DNA of 7,191 bases from Actinomycetes bacterium (GTDB lineage: Bacteria; Actinomycetota; Actinomycetes; Actinomycetales; Cellulomonadaceae), in NCBI GenBank assembly GCA_023438885.1, contig JAEXPS010000227.1:1-7191 (forward strand), in the 5' to 3' direction. Below are positions 1 to 5,337 of the stretch, piece after piece. The notes under the pieces are model-generated. The model was not told the origin of the DNA, made no database searches, and saw only the letters and a program-made list of their open reading frames with translations. Numbering within the stretch: position 1 is the first letter of the stretch; every line of letters starts with the position of its first letter. Position numbers and translations under genes: made by a program.

Positions 1-1667
1 GCCGCGTACACGTCGGGGTCGAGGTCGAGGGGCAGTTCGTCGACCACATCCGCGAGCGGCCGGGTCTCGACGCCGAGCACGCGGGCGGCGGCCGCATACC
101 GCTCGGGGATCCGCACCAGAGCCGGGATGTACCGGCCGAGCGCGGCGACCGCCCGCTCGTCGAGCTGCGGCTCGGTGACCACCGCCTGCTGCGGCGCGAC
201 GAGCCCGCTCGCCGCAGGAAGCACCCCGCCCGAGGCCGGGAGCAGCCCGTCCGCCGCAGAAAGCACCCCGCCCGAGGCCGGGAGCAGCCCGTCCGCCGCA
301 GGAAGCAACGGGGTGCGGCCGAGCCGGTCGACGATCCGTTCCGCGAGCGCGGCGTCCACCCTGCCGACGGCGAGCCCCACCGGCACGAGCCCCCAGAACC
401 CCGCGCTTGTCACGCCCGGCCGGTTCGCCGACGCCGCGACTCCCGCACCCGTCTCACCCGGTCGACAGTTCGACGTGCGCTCGACAGATTGAACTGTCGA
501 CACCGCGTCGAAGTGTCGAGCGGGTGCGGCGGCGGGCTGCATGGCAGGCTGCACGGCAGGCCTGGCGGCGAGCCGGGCGGCCAGCTCGGCGTAGGCGTCG
601 GCGGCGTGGTCCAGAACAGCGTCCGTCAGCGGGCCGGGAGCCACATGACGGCGGGTCGGGTCCAGCGGCAGGGTGGCGATCAGCAGGGCAGGCAGGCTCA
701 ACGGATCGTCGGTCGGGGTCGGGGCGTGCACCACCCGCTCCCAGTCGGGGCCGGCAGGCCGATGCCGGTCCGCGTCGGGGCCGGCGGGCCGGAACACCCG
801 GTCCCAGCCTGAACCGGCGTCCCCGGTGTCGCCGTCGCCGCGCGGCAGCGCCCACACCACGCGCCAGGTGCGGGCGTCGCGCTCCTCGACGGGGCGGTCG
901 GCCAGCACGGCGAGCGGCAGCTCGCCCTCCTCGGCCACCACGGTCCACCGCCGCTCCACGTCGGCGATCCGCCGCGTGCCCTCGTCGTCCTCGACGACGA
1001 TCTCGACCAGCCCCGGCAGCGCCAGCAGCAGCACGTCCGAGACACCGGCCATCTGCCGGCGCACCTCGTCGGCGGCCGCCTCGTCGCGCAGCCGCAGCAC
1101 CACCGCCGTGTCGTACCCGGTCGGCGGGCGCCCCTCCGCCGGCCACGCGAGCCGCAGCACCGGGAGCGAGTCGCCGCGCCGGCGCACCTCGTCGGCCAGT
1201 GCGGGCACGCCGTCCGCGGCCTTCCCCAGCGCATCGGCGAGCAGGCCGAACGAGAACCTCACCCCGCCGGCCGACGAGAGCACGCTGATCTCGTCGGACA
1301 CCGCCCGCACCGCCGCGAACCCCACGCCGAACCGGCCGACGGTGCGGCCGTCCCGCTTGGCGGAGGCGCGCATCGATGCGAGCGACGCGACGCCCTCGGC
1401 CGTCAGGGGCTCGCCTGTGTTCGCCGCGACCAGCACGTGCGCGCCGTCCGTTCGGGTCAGACGAAGCAGCAGCCGCCCCGGAACGCCGGCGCGAGCCGCG
1501 GCGTCGGAGGCGTTCTGAGCCAGCTCCACCAGCACGCGGTCGCGGTAGTAGCCGCGCGCGTGGTCCTCCTCGGTGTTGGCGTCCTCCCGCAACCGCGGCG
1601 GTGAGGCCCGCCAGGCCTCCAGCACGGCGGCGCGAGCAGCTGCGGTGCCGAAGGCGTCGAGGGTCAC
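1..1667 (-). CDS. Sacsin N-terminal ATPase-like (Hsp90/GHKL-fold) protein, partial (3' end outside the window)
   Basis: This is a GHKL-type ATPase of the Hsp90/sacsin N-terminal fold, with 555 codons visible. Near the N-terminus are an N-box, ELAQNASDAA (E48, N52, D55), a G1-like NTGEP at 83-87, and a glycine-rich G2/lid motif, GRFGVGF at 111-117, close to the Hsp90 GQFGVGF. The G1 box has Asn where classical GHKL enzymes have the adenine-contacting Asp. The ATPase region appears to extend to about residue 350; after it come an Ala/Pro-rich linker (about 370-410) containing a DNA palindrome and a 14-residue tandem repeat (about 454-487). The GTG start overlaps the DUF3027 stop as GTGA, with GGAGGAG 11 nt upstream. 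Members of this family in actinobacteria are uncharacterised; chaperone-like ATP-dependent remodelling is only an inference. The call as a sacsin-like ATPase is firm, its substrate unknown. Confidence 0.88.
   Translation of the reverse strand, partial: MTLDAFGTAAARAAVLEAWRASPPRLREDANTEEDHARGYYRDRVLVELAQNASDAAARAGVPGRLLLRLTRTDGAHVLVAANTGEPLTAEGVASLASMRASAKRDGRTVGRFGVGFAAVRAVSDEISVLSSAGGVRFSFGLLADALGKAADGVPALADEVRRRGDSLPVLRLAWPAEGRPPTGYDTAVVLRLRDEAAADEVRRQMAGVSDVLLLALPGLVEIVVEDDEGTRRIADVERRWTVVAEEGELPLAVLADRPVEERDARTWRVVWALPRGDGDTGDAGSGWDRVFRPAGPDADRHRPAGPDWERVVHAPTPTDDPLSLPALLIATLPLDPTRRHVAPGPLTDAVLDHAADAYAELAARLAARPAVQPAMQPAAAPARHFDAVSTVQSVERTSNCRPGETGAGVAASANRPGVTSAGFWGLVPVGLAVGRVDAALAERIVDRLGRTPLLPAADGLLPASGGVLSAADGLLPASGGVLPAASGLVAPQQAVVTEPQLDERAVAALGRYIPALVRIPERYAAAARVLGVETRPLADVVDELPLDLDPDVYA
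211..307. repeat. 42-bp in-frame tandem repeat (2.3 copies) in the sacsin-like gene
   Basis: Copy 1 is 211-252, copy 2 is 253-294, and a 13-nt partial third copy is 295-307. The two full copies differ at one base (218 versus 260), which changes a Pro to a Ser codon on the minus strand. The unit is a multiple of three and encodes 14 residues, giving a repeated DGLLPASGGVL segment at about residues 454-487. Near-identity at DNA level suggests recent duplication or slippage, so copy number may vary between strains. Confidence 0.93.
455..526. repeat. 72-bp palindromic element translated in frame within the sacsin-like gene
   Basis: The stretch is a single long imperfect palindrome centred between 490 and 491: 28 of 36 positions match their mirror partner. 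The outer 21-nt arms (455-475 and 506-526) match at 19 of 21 positions, and an inner 7-bp stem (481-487 and 494-500) is perfect. Four copies of the hexamer TCGACA or its complement sit symmetrically at 462, 481, 495 and 514. A shifted perfect 11-bp inverted repeat (461-471 with 491-501) offers an alternative pairing. On the minus strand it is translated as part of the linker after the ATPase region, about residues 381-405, including HFDAVSTVQSVERTSN. It resembles REP/MITE-type or Rickettsia-type palindromic insertions in coding DNA; the mobile origin is inferred. Confidence 0.85.
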
Positions 1668-2413
1668 GGCGTGGCGGGCTCCTCCGCCAGCACCTCGACC
1701 GCGGAGTCGTCGACGATCGGGTCCGGGGCGGGCCACTCGGTCACCGCGGAGACGTCGGTCTGCGAGTGCGCACCGCAGCCGTGGTCGAAGCTGACGACCT
1801 TGCCGTCGTCGGGCGACCAGGCGTTCGCGCACACCCCGAAGATCTGGCCCAGAGAGCCCTGCAACGGCACCAGGAACCCGCACGACGCGCAGGCGGCCTC
1901 CGACGCCAGCGAGCCGGCGCTCGTCGGCCCGCGCGCTCCCCGGTACCAGCGCTGCGCCGCCTCGTCGCGCCCCTCGGGCGAGAGGATCCGTTCGCGCGCC
2001 AGGGCGAGCTCCTCGATCGCCACCGGGTCCAGCTCGTCGTCACCGGTCGGCTTCCACCCCGGCACCAGGCGCGGGTCGTCGGGCCGGAAGGGCAGCACGT
2101 CGCCCGGGCCGATGTCGCCGGGCCGCAGCCGGTCTGCCCACGGCACCCAGGGGTTGGCCAGCACGGCGTCCGGACCAGGCAGCAGCTCGGCCTCGCACAC
2201 CGTCGCGGTCCGGGAGCGCGGCACGCGCGCGACCGTGACGGTCCACTCCCAGCCGCGGTAGCCGCGGGCCAGGTTCGCGAACCGGTGGGAGACGAGCCGC
2301 TCGGCCTCCTCGACCGCGCCGAGGTACTCGCCGACGTCGGCGGGGTCCTCGGCGATCTCGACCGCGACCTCGCGTGCGAGGTCGACGGCCCGGTCCAGGA
2401 CGGCGTCCGCCAT
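1664..2413 (-). CDS. DUF3027 domain-containing protein with a C-terminal Cys/His cluster
   Basis: The product is a 249-residue protein that I recognise as DUF3027, a family largely confined to actinobacteria and of unknown function. The N-terminal half is helical and contains GYRGWEWTVTVARVPR at 51-66, the family's most recognisable block, followed by LANPWVPW at 85-92. The C-terminal part carries C175-x2-C178, C195 and HGCGAH (H211, C213, H216), which looks like a zinc-binding site; metal binding is inferred from spacing only. It has no signal peptide or membrane segment, so it should be cytoplasmic. The ATG lies 2 nt after the cold-shock stop codon, with a weak GAGG 7 nt upstream, and the stop overlaps the next gene's GTG. 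This points to translational coupling in a three-gene operon. Confidence 0.87.
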   Translation of the reverse strand: MADAVLDRAVDLAREVAVEIAEDPADVGEYLGAVEEAERLVSHRFANLARGYRGWEWTVTVARVPRSRTATVCEAELLPGPDAVLANPWVPWADRLRPGDIGPGDVLPFRPDDPRLVPGWKPTGDDELDPVAIEELALARERILSPEGRDEAAQRWYRGARGPTSAGSLASEAACASCGFLVPLQGSLGQIFGVCANAWSPDDGKVVSFDHGCGAHSQTDVSAVTEWPAPDPIVDDSAVEVLAEEPATP

Positions 2414-2415
2414 GC

Positions 2416-2796
2416 TCACGCCTCGAGGTCGTCGGCGACTGCCCGCAGAAGCTGCGCGTACTTCGCGGCGCGCTCCTTCTCCGGGTAACGGCCACGACGC
2501 AGGTCGTTGCCGACCTTGTCCAGCACCTTGATGAGGTCCTCGACCACCACCGTCATCTCGTCTGCCGGGCGGCGCTTCGCCTTGGCGACGGACGCGACGG
2601 GCTCGAGCAGCGTCACCGCGAGCGCCTGCGGGCCCCGGCGCCCGTCCGCGACGCCGAACTCGACCTTGGCGCCGGGCTTCGGCGTGACACCTGCGGGCAG
2701 CGCGGAGGCGTGCAGGAACACTTCGCCACCTTCGTCGCTGGCGATGAAGCCGAATCCACGCTCGGCGTCGAACCACTTGACCTTGCCGGTCGGCAC
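2416..2796 (-). CDS. Cold-shock domain protein with helical C-terminal extension
   Basis: This is a 126-residue single-stranded nucleic-acid-binding protein. Residues 1-66 are a cold-shock domain: KWF at 7-9, RNP1 RGFGFI at 13-18 and RNP2 VFLHAS at 26-31, the aromatic residues that stack on RNA or DNA bases. Typical CspA proteins have about 65-70 residues; this one adds about 60. A basic linker (AKAKRRP, 71-77) leads to a predicted helical tail (about 79-126) containing LLRAVADDLEA. Long versions are known in actinobacteria, including the mycobacterial CspB of roughly 135 residues. The GTG start follows an AGGGG-like ribosome site. The gene is first in the operon with DUF3027 and the sacsin-like ATPase. 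The likely role is RNA chaperone or translational regulator; the role of the tail is unknown. Confidence 0.93.
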   Translation of the reverse strand: MPTGKVKWFDAERGFGFIASDEGGEVFLHASALPAGVTPKPGAKVEFGVADGRRGPQALAVTLLEPVASVAKAKRRPADEMTVVVEDLIKVLDKVGNDLRRGRYPEKERAAKYAQLLRAVADDLEA

Positions 2797-2832
2797 GGCG
2801 CACCCCTGTCCTCGCAGTTGCTGTTGTCCACA

Positions 2833-2838
2833 AGGCTA
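2833..2838 (-). promoter_or_regulatory. Possible -10 element for the cold-shock operon
   Basis: The minus strand reads TAGCCT here, matching the actinobacterial TANNNT -10 pattern, 36 nt before the cold-shock GTG. No convincing -35 hexamer lies 16-19 nt further upstream. The site falls in the 67-nt gap behind the CDGSH gene, so the cassette could instead be read from that gene's promoter. This is weak evidence. Confidence 0.25.
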
Positions 2839-2863
2839 CCGGGCGGCGCCTGCTGAATACGCC

Positions 2864-3340
2864 TCATGCGTCGGGGACGGCCGGCTCCGAGTGGGGACGA
2901 CCCCCGGCCGGCTCGTGATCGGTCATCGCATGGCTGGTCCAGCCGAACCGCTCGTGCGAGCCGTCGCAGAACGGCTTGTTCTCGGAGAGACCGCACCGGC
3001 ACAGCGCCGCTCGGGTCTCGGCCAAGGTGCCGCTCTCGCCCAGGTCGAGGCGCAGGTCGCCGCGCACGAGCAGCGGCCCGTCCGGGACGGCGGTCACCGT
3101 GGTGACCGGGTCGGGTACCTCGTCGGGCCCGTCGTCGAGCCGGTAGTGGAGGGCACCCGTGGGGCAGCGACGCACCACCTCGGCGAGCAGTTGCTTGTCG
3201 TCCTCGTTGTCGGCGAGGATCCACGGCCGCCGGTGCGGGTCGAAGACCAGCGGCAGGCCGCGCACGCACTCGGCGACATGCCGGCAGCGCGCCGCGTCGT
3301 ACGACACGGTGATCCCGGTGCCGGTGTAGAGCCGGTCCAT
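2864..3340 (-). CDS. Ferredoxin-like (4Fe-4S mono-cluster) and CDGSH iron-sulfur fusion protein
   Basis: This is a 158-residue soluble protein with two iron-sulfur modules. Residues 1-70 match the divergent 4Fe-4S mono-cluster domain (Fer4_19 type): YTGTGITVSYD at the start, C19-x5-C25 followed by VRGLPLVFDP, and C59-P-T-G-A-L, giving three cysteine ligands. Residues 114-129 form a complete CDGSH motif, C114-x-C116 then C125-D-G-S-H129, the 3Cys:1His set that binds a 2Fe-2S cluster in mitoNEET-like proteins. All expected ligands are present. The likely role is electron transfer or cluster handling in the cytoplasm; the partner is not visible. The ATG at 3340 fits the family N-terminus, although the Shine-Dalgarno sequence is weak (GAGG almost touching the start). 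It sits upstream of the cold-shock gene on the same strand and may feed transcription into it. Confidence 0.9.
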   Translation of the reverse strand: MDRLYTGTGITVSYDAARCRHVAECVRGLPLVFDPHRRPWILADNEDDKQLLAEVVRRCPTGALHYRLDDGPDEVPDPVTTVTAVPDGPLLVRGDLRLDLGESGTLAETRAALCRCGLSENKPFCDGSHERFGWTSHAMTDHEPAGGRPHSEPAVPDA

Positions 3341-3393
3341 GCCTCGATCGTGCCCGCAGGTCGGACATCCGTCACGCGCTCGACCCGGCCCCA

Positions 3394-3428
3394 GGCTGTG
3401 GACGGCCGCGCACACGCGTCCGCCAGCC
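3394..3428. promoter_or_regulatory. Imperfect inverted repeat in the divergent promoter region
   Basis: GGCTGTGGACG (3394-3404) is nearly the reverse complement of CGTCCGCCAGCC (3417-3428), with a short mismatch or bulge. It lies in the 106-nt region between the divergent CDGSH and ribbon-helix-helix genes, just upstream of the likely -10 of the latter. Ribbon-helix-helix proteins often autoregulate, so this could be an operator, but imperfect repeats of this size are common at this GC content. Confidence 0.25.
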
Positions 3429-3433
3429 GGGGC

Positions 3434-3439
3434 TACCGT
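3434..3439 (+). promoter_or_regulatory. Probable -10 element of a leaderless promoter (ribbon-helix-helix gene)
   Basis: TACCGT matches TANNNT and ends exactly 7 nt before the GTG at 3447. There is no Shine-Dalgarno sequence before that GTG. This spacing is the usual arrangement for leaderless actinobacterial transcripts, in which transcription starts at the first base of the start codon. I see no clear -35 hexamer. The same layout recurs at 6005-6010. Confidence 0.5.
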
Positions 3440-3446
3440 CCCGCGG

Positions 3447-3887
3447 GTGAGCGTTCCGGACGTGCTGGACTTCCCCAGCAGCAAGCGGCTGAACCTCCGC
3501 CTCCCCGAGCCCGCCCTCGCGCGCATCCGCGAGGCCGCGGAGCTGCGCCGCCAGGACGTGTCGTCGTTCGTGCTGGGCGCGGCGCTCGACCGGGCGAGCG
3601 AGATCGTCGAGCGCGAGCAGCGCACCCGACTGCACACGGCCCTGCTGGCCAACGGTCTCGCCGCTCTCGCCTCGGGCCTCGGCGCGGCGCCTGACGACGA
3701 CGACGCGCGGTTCCTCCCCGATCCGGACGACCCCGACACCGACCTCTGGGCCGACAACCGGGTCACCCGTGAGCGCGACGTGTTCCTCAAGAGGCTGGTC
3801 TTCGACGGCCTCAAGGCACGCCGCGCCGAGGCACGAGAGCGCGGCGAGGAGTTCCCGGCCGAGCCGAGCTGCATCGCCTGGTACTGA
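3447..3887 (+). CDS. DUF1778/TacA-type ribbon-helix-helix antitoxin-like protein with long C-terminal tail
   Basis: This is a 146-residue protein. Residues 13-20 (KRLNLRLP) form the DNA-binding beta strand, followed by two helices, EPALARIREAAELR and DVSSFVLGAALDRASEIVERE (about 21-57). This matches DUF1778, the antitoxin family of TacA-TacT systems. Usual members are about 80-100 residues; here the tail is longer, with an acidic stretch (DDDD at 83-86, then an Asp/Pro-rich run), a charged helix (about 107-133) and the ending PSCIAWY. No GNAT-type toxin lies next to it; downstream is a convergent intergenic region. I chose the GTG at 3447 because it sits 7 nt after a TANNNT box and directly precedes the conserved domain; an in-frame ATG at 3339 would add 36 unlikely residues and overlap the divergent gene's start. 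It could be a DNA-binding regulator rather than a true antitoxin. Confidence 0.8.
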   Translation: MSVPDVLDFPSSKRLNLRLPEPALARIREAAELRRQDVSSFVLGAALDRASEIVEREQRTRLHTALLANGLAALASGLGAAPDDDDARFLPDPDDPDTDLWADNRVTRERDVFLKRLVFDGLKARRAEARERGEEFPAEPSCIAWY

Positions 3888-3929
3888 CCGCCCGCGCGGA
3901 CCGTGACCCGGGTGGAACGCCTTCGGCAA

Positions 3930-3945
3930 CCGGCCCTCCGGCCGG
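3930..3945. terminator. Candidate terminator hairpin after the ribbon-helix-helix gene
   Basis: CCGGCC and GGCCGG form a perfect 6-bp stem around a CTCC loop, 42 nt after the stop codon at 3887. No T tract follows, as is common for actinobacterial hairpin terminators. It lies in a convergent intergenic region where termination is expected. Confidence 0.45.
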
Positions 3946-3964
3946 CGGGGAGGAAGGGTCTGCA

Positions 3965-4010
3965 TTTCGCGTGTACAGCCCTGGGCTGTACCTGAGCCCC
4001 ACACGCGAAA
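3965..4010. terminator. Nested perfect palindromes between convergent genes (bidirectional terminator or interspersed repeat)
   Basis: An outer perfect 10-bp inverted repeat, TTTCGCGTGT (3965-3974) and ACACGCGAAA (4001-4010), encloses a second perfect palindrome, GTACAGCCCTGGGCTGTAC (3973-3991), with a single central base. The two share two bases, so the full structure is an 8-bp outer stem carrying an inner 8-9-bp hairpin. It lies between the 3' ends of the ribbon-helix-helix gene (stop at 3887) and the amidohydrolase (stop at 4049), so a terminator serving both directions is the simplest reading. No U tract follows on either strand. The rest of 3888-4048 holds only the hairpin at 3930 and no gene. 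Confidence 0.6.
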
Positions 4011-4048
4011 CGCGAACCACCTCGAGAGGGACCGCAAGGCGACGGCGG

Positions 4049-5266
4049 TCAGGACTGCGAGAGGCGGTCCATCGCGAGGGCGGCGAGCAGGGCCGGGCCG
4101 GCCGAGAGCGCGTCGTCGTGGAAGCGGGCGCCGGTGGCGTGGTTGTAGGGGGCGGTCGCCGGGTCGAGCTCCGGCGGCGTGGCGCCCACCCAGAAGAACG
4201 CGCCCGGCACCTGCTCCAGCACGTACGAGAAGTCCTCGGCGCCCAGCACCGGCTCCGGCTCCTCGACGTAGCGGTCCTCGTCGTACATCGCGGTGGTGAG
4301 TGCCGCGAGGCGGGCGACCTCGGGCGCGTGGTTCACGGTCACCGGGTAGCCGGGCAGCCACTCGACCGTGGCGGTCATGCCGTGCGCGGCCGCGATGCCG
4401 TTGACGACGCGGTGGATGCGGTCCTCGGCAGCCTTGCGGTGCTCGGCCGAGAGCGTGCGCACCGTGGCGTCGATCAGGGCGTCGTTGCCGATGATGTTGT
4501 TCGCCGTGCCCGCCGTGATCATCCCGACGGTGACGACCACGGGGTCGAACACGTCGAACGTGCGAGTCACCATCGTCTGGAGCGCCAGGACGATCTCGGC
4601 TGCGACGGGCACCGGGTCGGCCGCGTGCCAGGGCGTGGAGCCGTGGCCTCCGACGCCGTGCACGGTGGCCCGGAACCGGTCCGCGGCCGCGAGCAGGGGG
4701 CCGGGTCGGGTGGCGATGGTGCCGAGGGGCAGGGTGGCGGCGCGGACGTGCAGGCCGTAGGCGGCGACCACGCGCGATCCGGCGGTGTCGAGGACGCCTT
4801 CGCGGATCATGATCTCGGCGCCGCCGTCACCCTCCTCGCCGGGCTGGAACATGAAGACGACCGAGCCGGCGAGCTCCTCCCGGCGCGCCGCGAGGAGCTG
4901 GGCCGCGGCGACGAGGCCGGCGACGTGCAGGTCGTGGCCGCAGGCGTGCATCACGCCGACGTGCTCGGAGGTGAACGGCTCCCCCGTGGCTTCCGTCACG
5001 GGCAGAGCGTCCATGTCACCGCGCAGCAGCACGGCCGGGCCGGGCTTGCCCCCGCGGAGCACGGCGACCACCGAGTCGAGGCCCTCGCCGGTGCTGATCT
5101 CCAGGCCGAGCGGAGCGAGCGCCTCCAGCACGAGCGCCTGGGTCTTCGGCAGCCGCAACCCGATCTCGGGAACCCGGTGGAGCGCGTGGCGCAGCGCTGC
5201 GACCTGCGGCAGCTGAGCCTCGGCGTCGGCGCGCAGCGAGGCGAGGACGGTGGGATCGAGCGACAT
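4049..5266 (-). CDS. M20-family (M20D-like) metal-dependent amidohydrolase
   Basis: This 405-residue cytoplasmic enzyme belongs to the peptidase M20 amidohydrolase group (hippurate hydrolase, IAA-amino acid hydrolase, N-acyl-amino acid deacylase relatives), which cleaves the amide bond of N-acylated amino acids. Visible motifs are LRHALHRVPEIG (25-36), GDMDALPV (83-90), MHACGHD (106-112; C109 and H111), PGEEGDGG (142-149; E144 probable base, E145 ligand), GLHV (H173) and GGHGSTPW (206-213; H208) in the lid/dimerisation domain. The C-terminal metal His is probably H376 in YNHATGARFHDD. Length is normal for the family and all key residues are present. The ATG at 5266 is fixed by GGAGGAG 7 nt upstream. 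The DoxX-like gene lies 71 nt upstream on the same strand, and the gap holds a hairpin covering this ribosome site. The exact substrate cannot be read from sequence. Confidence 0.93.
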   Translation of the reverse strand: MSLDPTVLASLRADAEAQLPQVAALRHALHRVPEIGLRLPKTQALVLEALAPLGLEISTGEGLDSVVAVLRGGKPGPAVLLRGDMDALPVTEATGEPFTSEHVGVMHACGHDLHVAGLVAAAQLLAARREELAGSVVFMFQPGEEGDGGAEIMIREGVLDTAGSRVVAAYGLHVRAATLPLGTIATRPGPLLAAADRFRATVHGVGGHGSTPWHAADPVPVAAEIVLALQTMVTRTFDVFDPVVVTVGMITAGTANNIIGNDALIDATVRTLSAEHRKAAEDRIHRVVNGIAAAHGMTATVEWLPGYPVTVNHAPEVARLAALTTAMYDEDRYVEEPEPVLGAEDFSYVLEQVPGAFFWVGATPPELDPATAPYNHATGARFHDDALSAGPALLAALAMDRLSQS

Positions 5267-5273
5267 GCGAGTG

Positions 5274-5328
5274 CTCCTCCGGGGTGGGCGTCGACGGGTC
5301 ACGCTACCGCCGACACCCACCCCGGAGG
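5274..5328 (-). promoter_or_regulatory. 18-bp RNA hairpin that includes the amidohydrolase ribosome-binding site
   Basis: On the minus-strand transcript the segment from 5328 to 5311 pairs with that from 5293 to 5276 over 18 bp, 17 Watson-Crick pairs and one U-G wobble, with a 17-nt loop. The 3' arm ends in GGAGG, which together with the next two bases forms the GGAGGAG Shine-Dalgarno sequence (5274-5280) located 7 nt before the ATG at 5266. The opposite arm starts with CCTCC, an anti-Shine-Dalgarno sequence. In this fold the ribosome site is buried. No U tract follows, so it is not a classic terminator for the upstream DoxX gene, although a partial transcription-termination role is possible. 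Regulation by hairpin opening is inferred. Confidence 0.7.
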
Positions 5329-5337
5329 ATCGCCCGG

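Noticed and set aside
211..307. CRISPR array
   Set aside because: The repeats are directly adjacent without spacers, are in frame and encode a protein repeat.
455..526. Phage attachment or recombination site
   Set aside because: No integrase, tRNA gene or second matching core is present in the window, and the reading frame continues through it unbroken.
407..1288. Overlapping plus-strand and other-frame open frames opposite the sacsin-like gene
   Set aside because: They are Arg/Ala/Pro low-complexity shadows; the minus-strand frame with the N-box and G2 motif is the real one.
1376..2488. Plus-strand open frame opposite the DUF3027 and sacsin-like genes
   Set aside because: The translation is Arg/Pro-rich and matches no family, while the opposite strand encodes conserved motifs with coupled starts and stops.
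3339..3446. Upstream ATG extension of the ribbon-helix-helix protein
   Set aside because: The additional 36 residues are Pro/Arg-rich and unlike the family, the ATG overlaps the start codon of the divergent CDGSH gene, and a TANNNT box lies inside the extension, 7 nt before the GTG at 3447.
3372..4361. Minus-strand open frame across the convergent intergenic region and the ribbon-helix-helix gene
   Set aside because: It starts inside the amidohydrolase in the wrong frame and runs antisense to the ribbon-helix-helix gene, with no recognisable domain.
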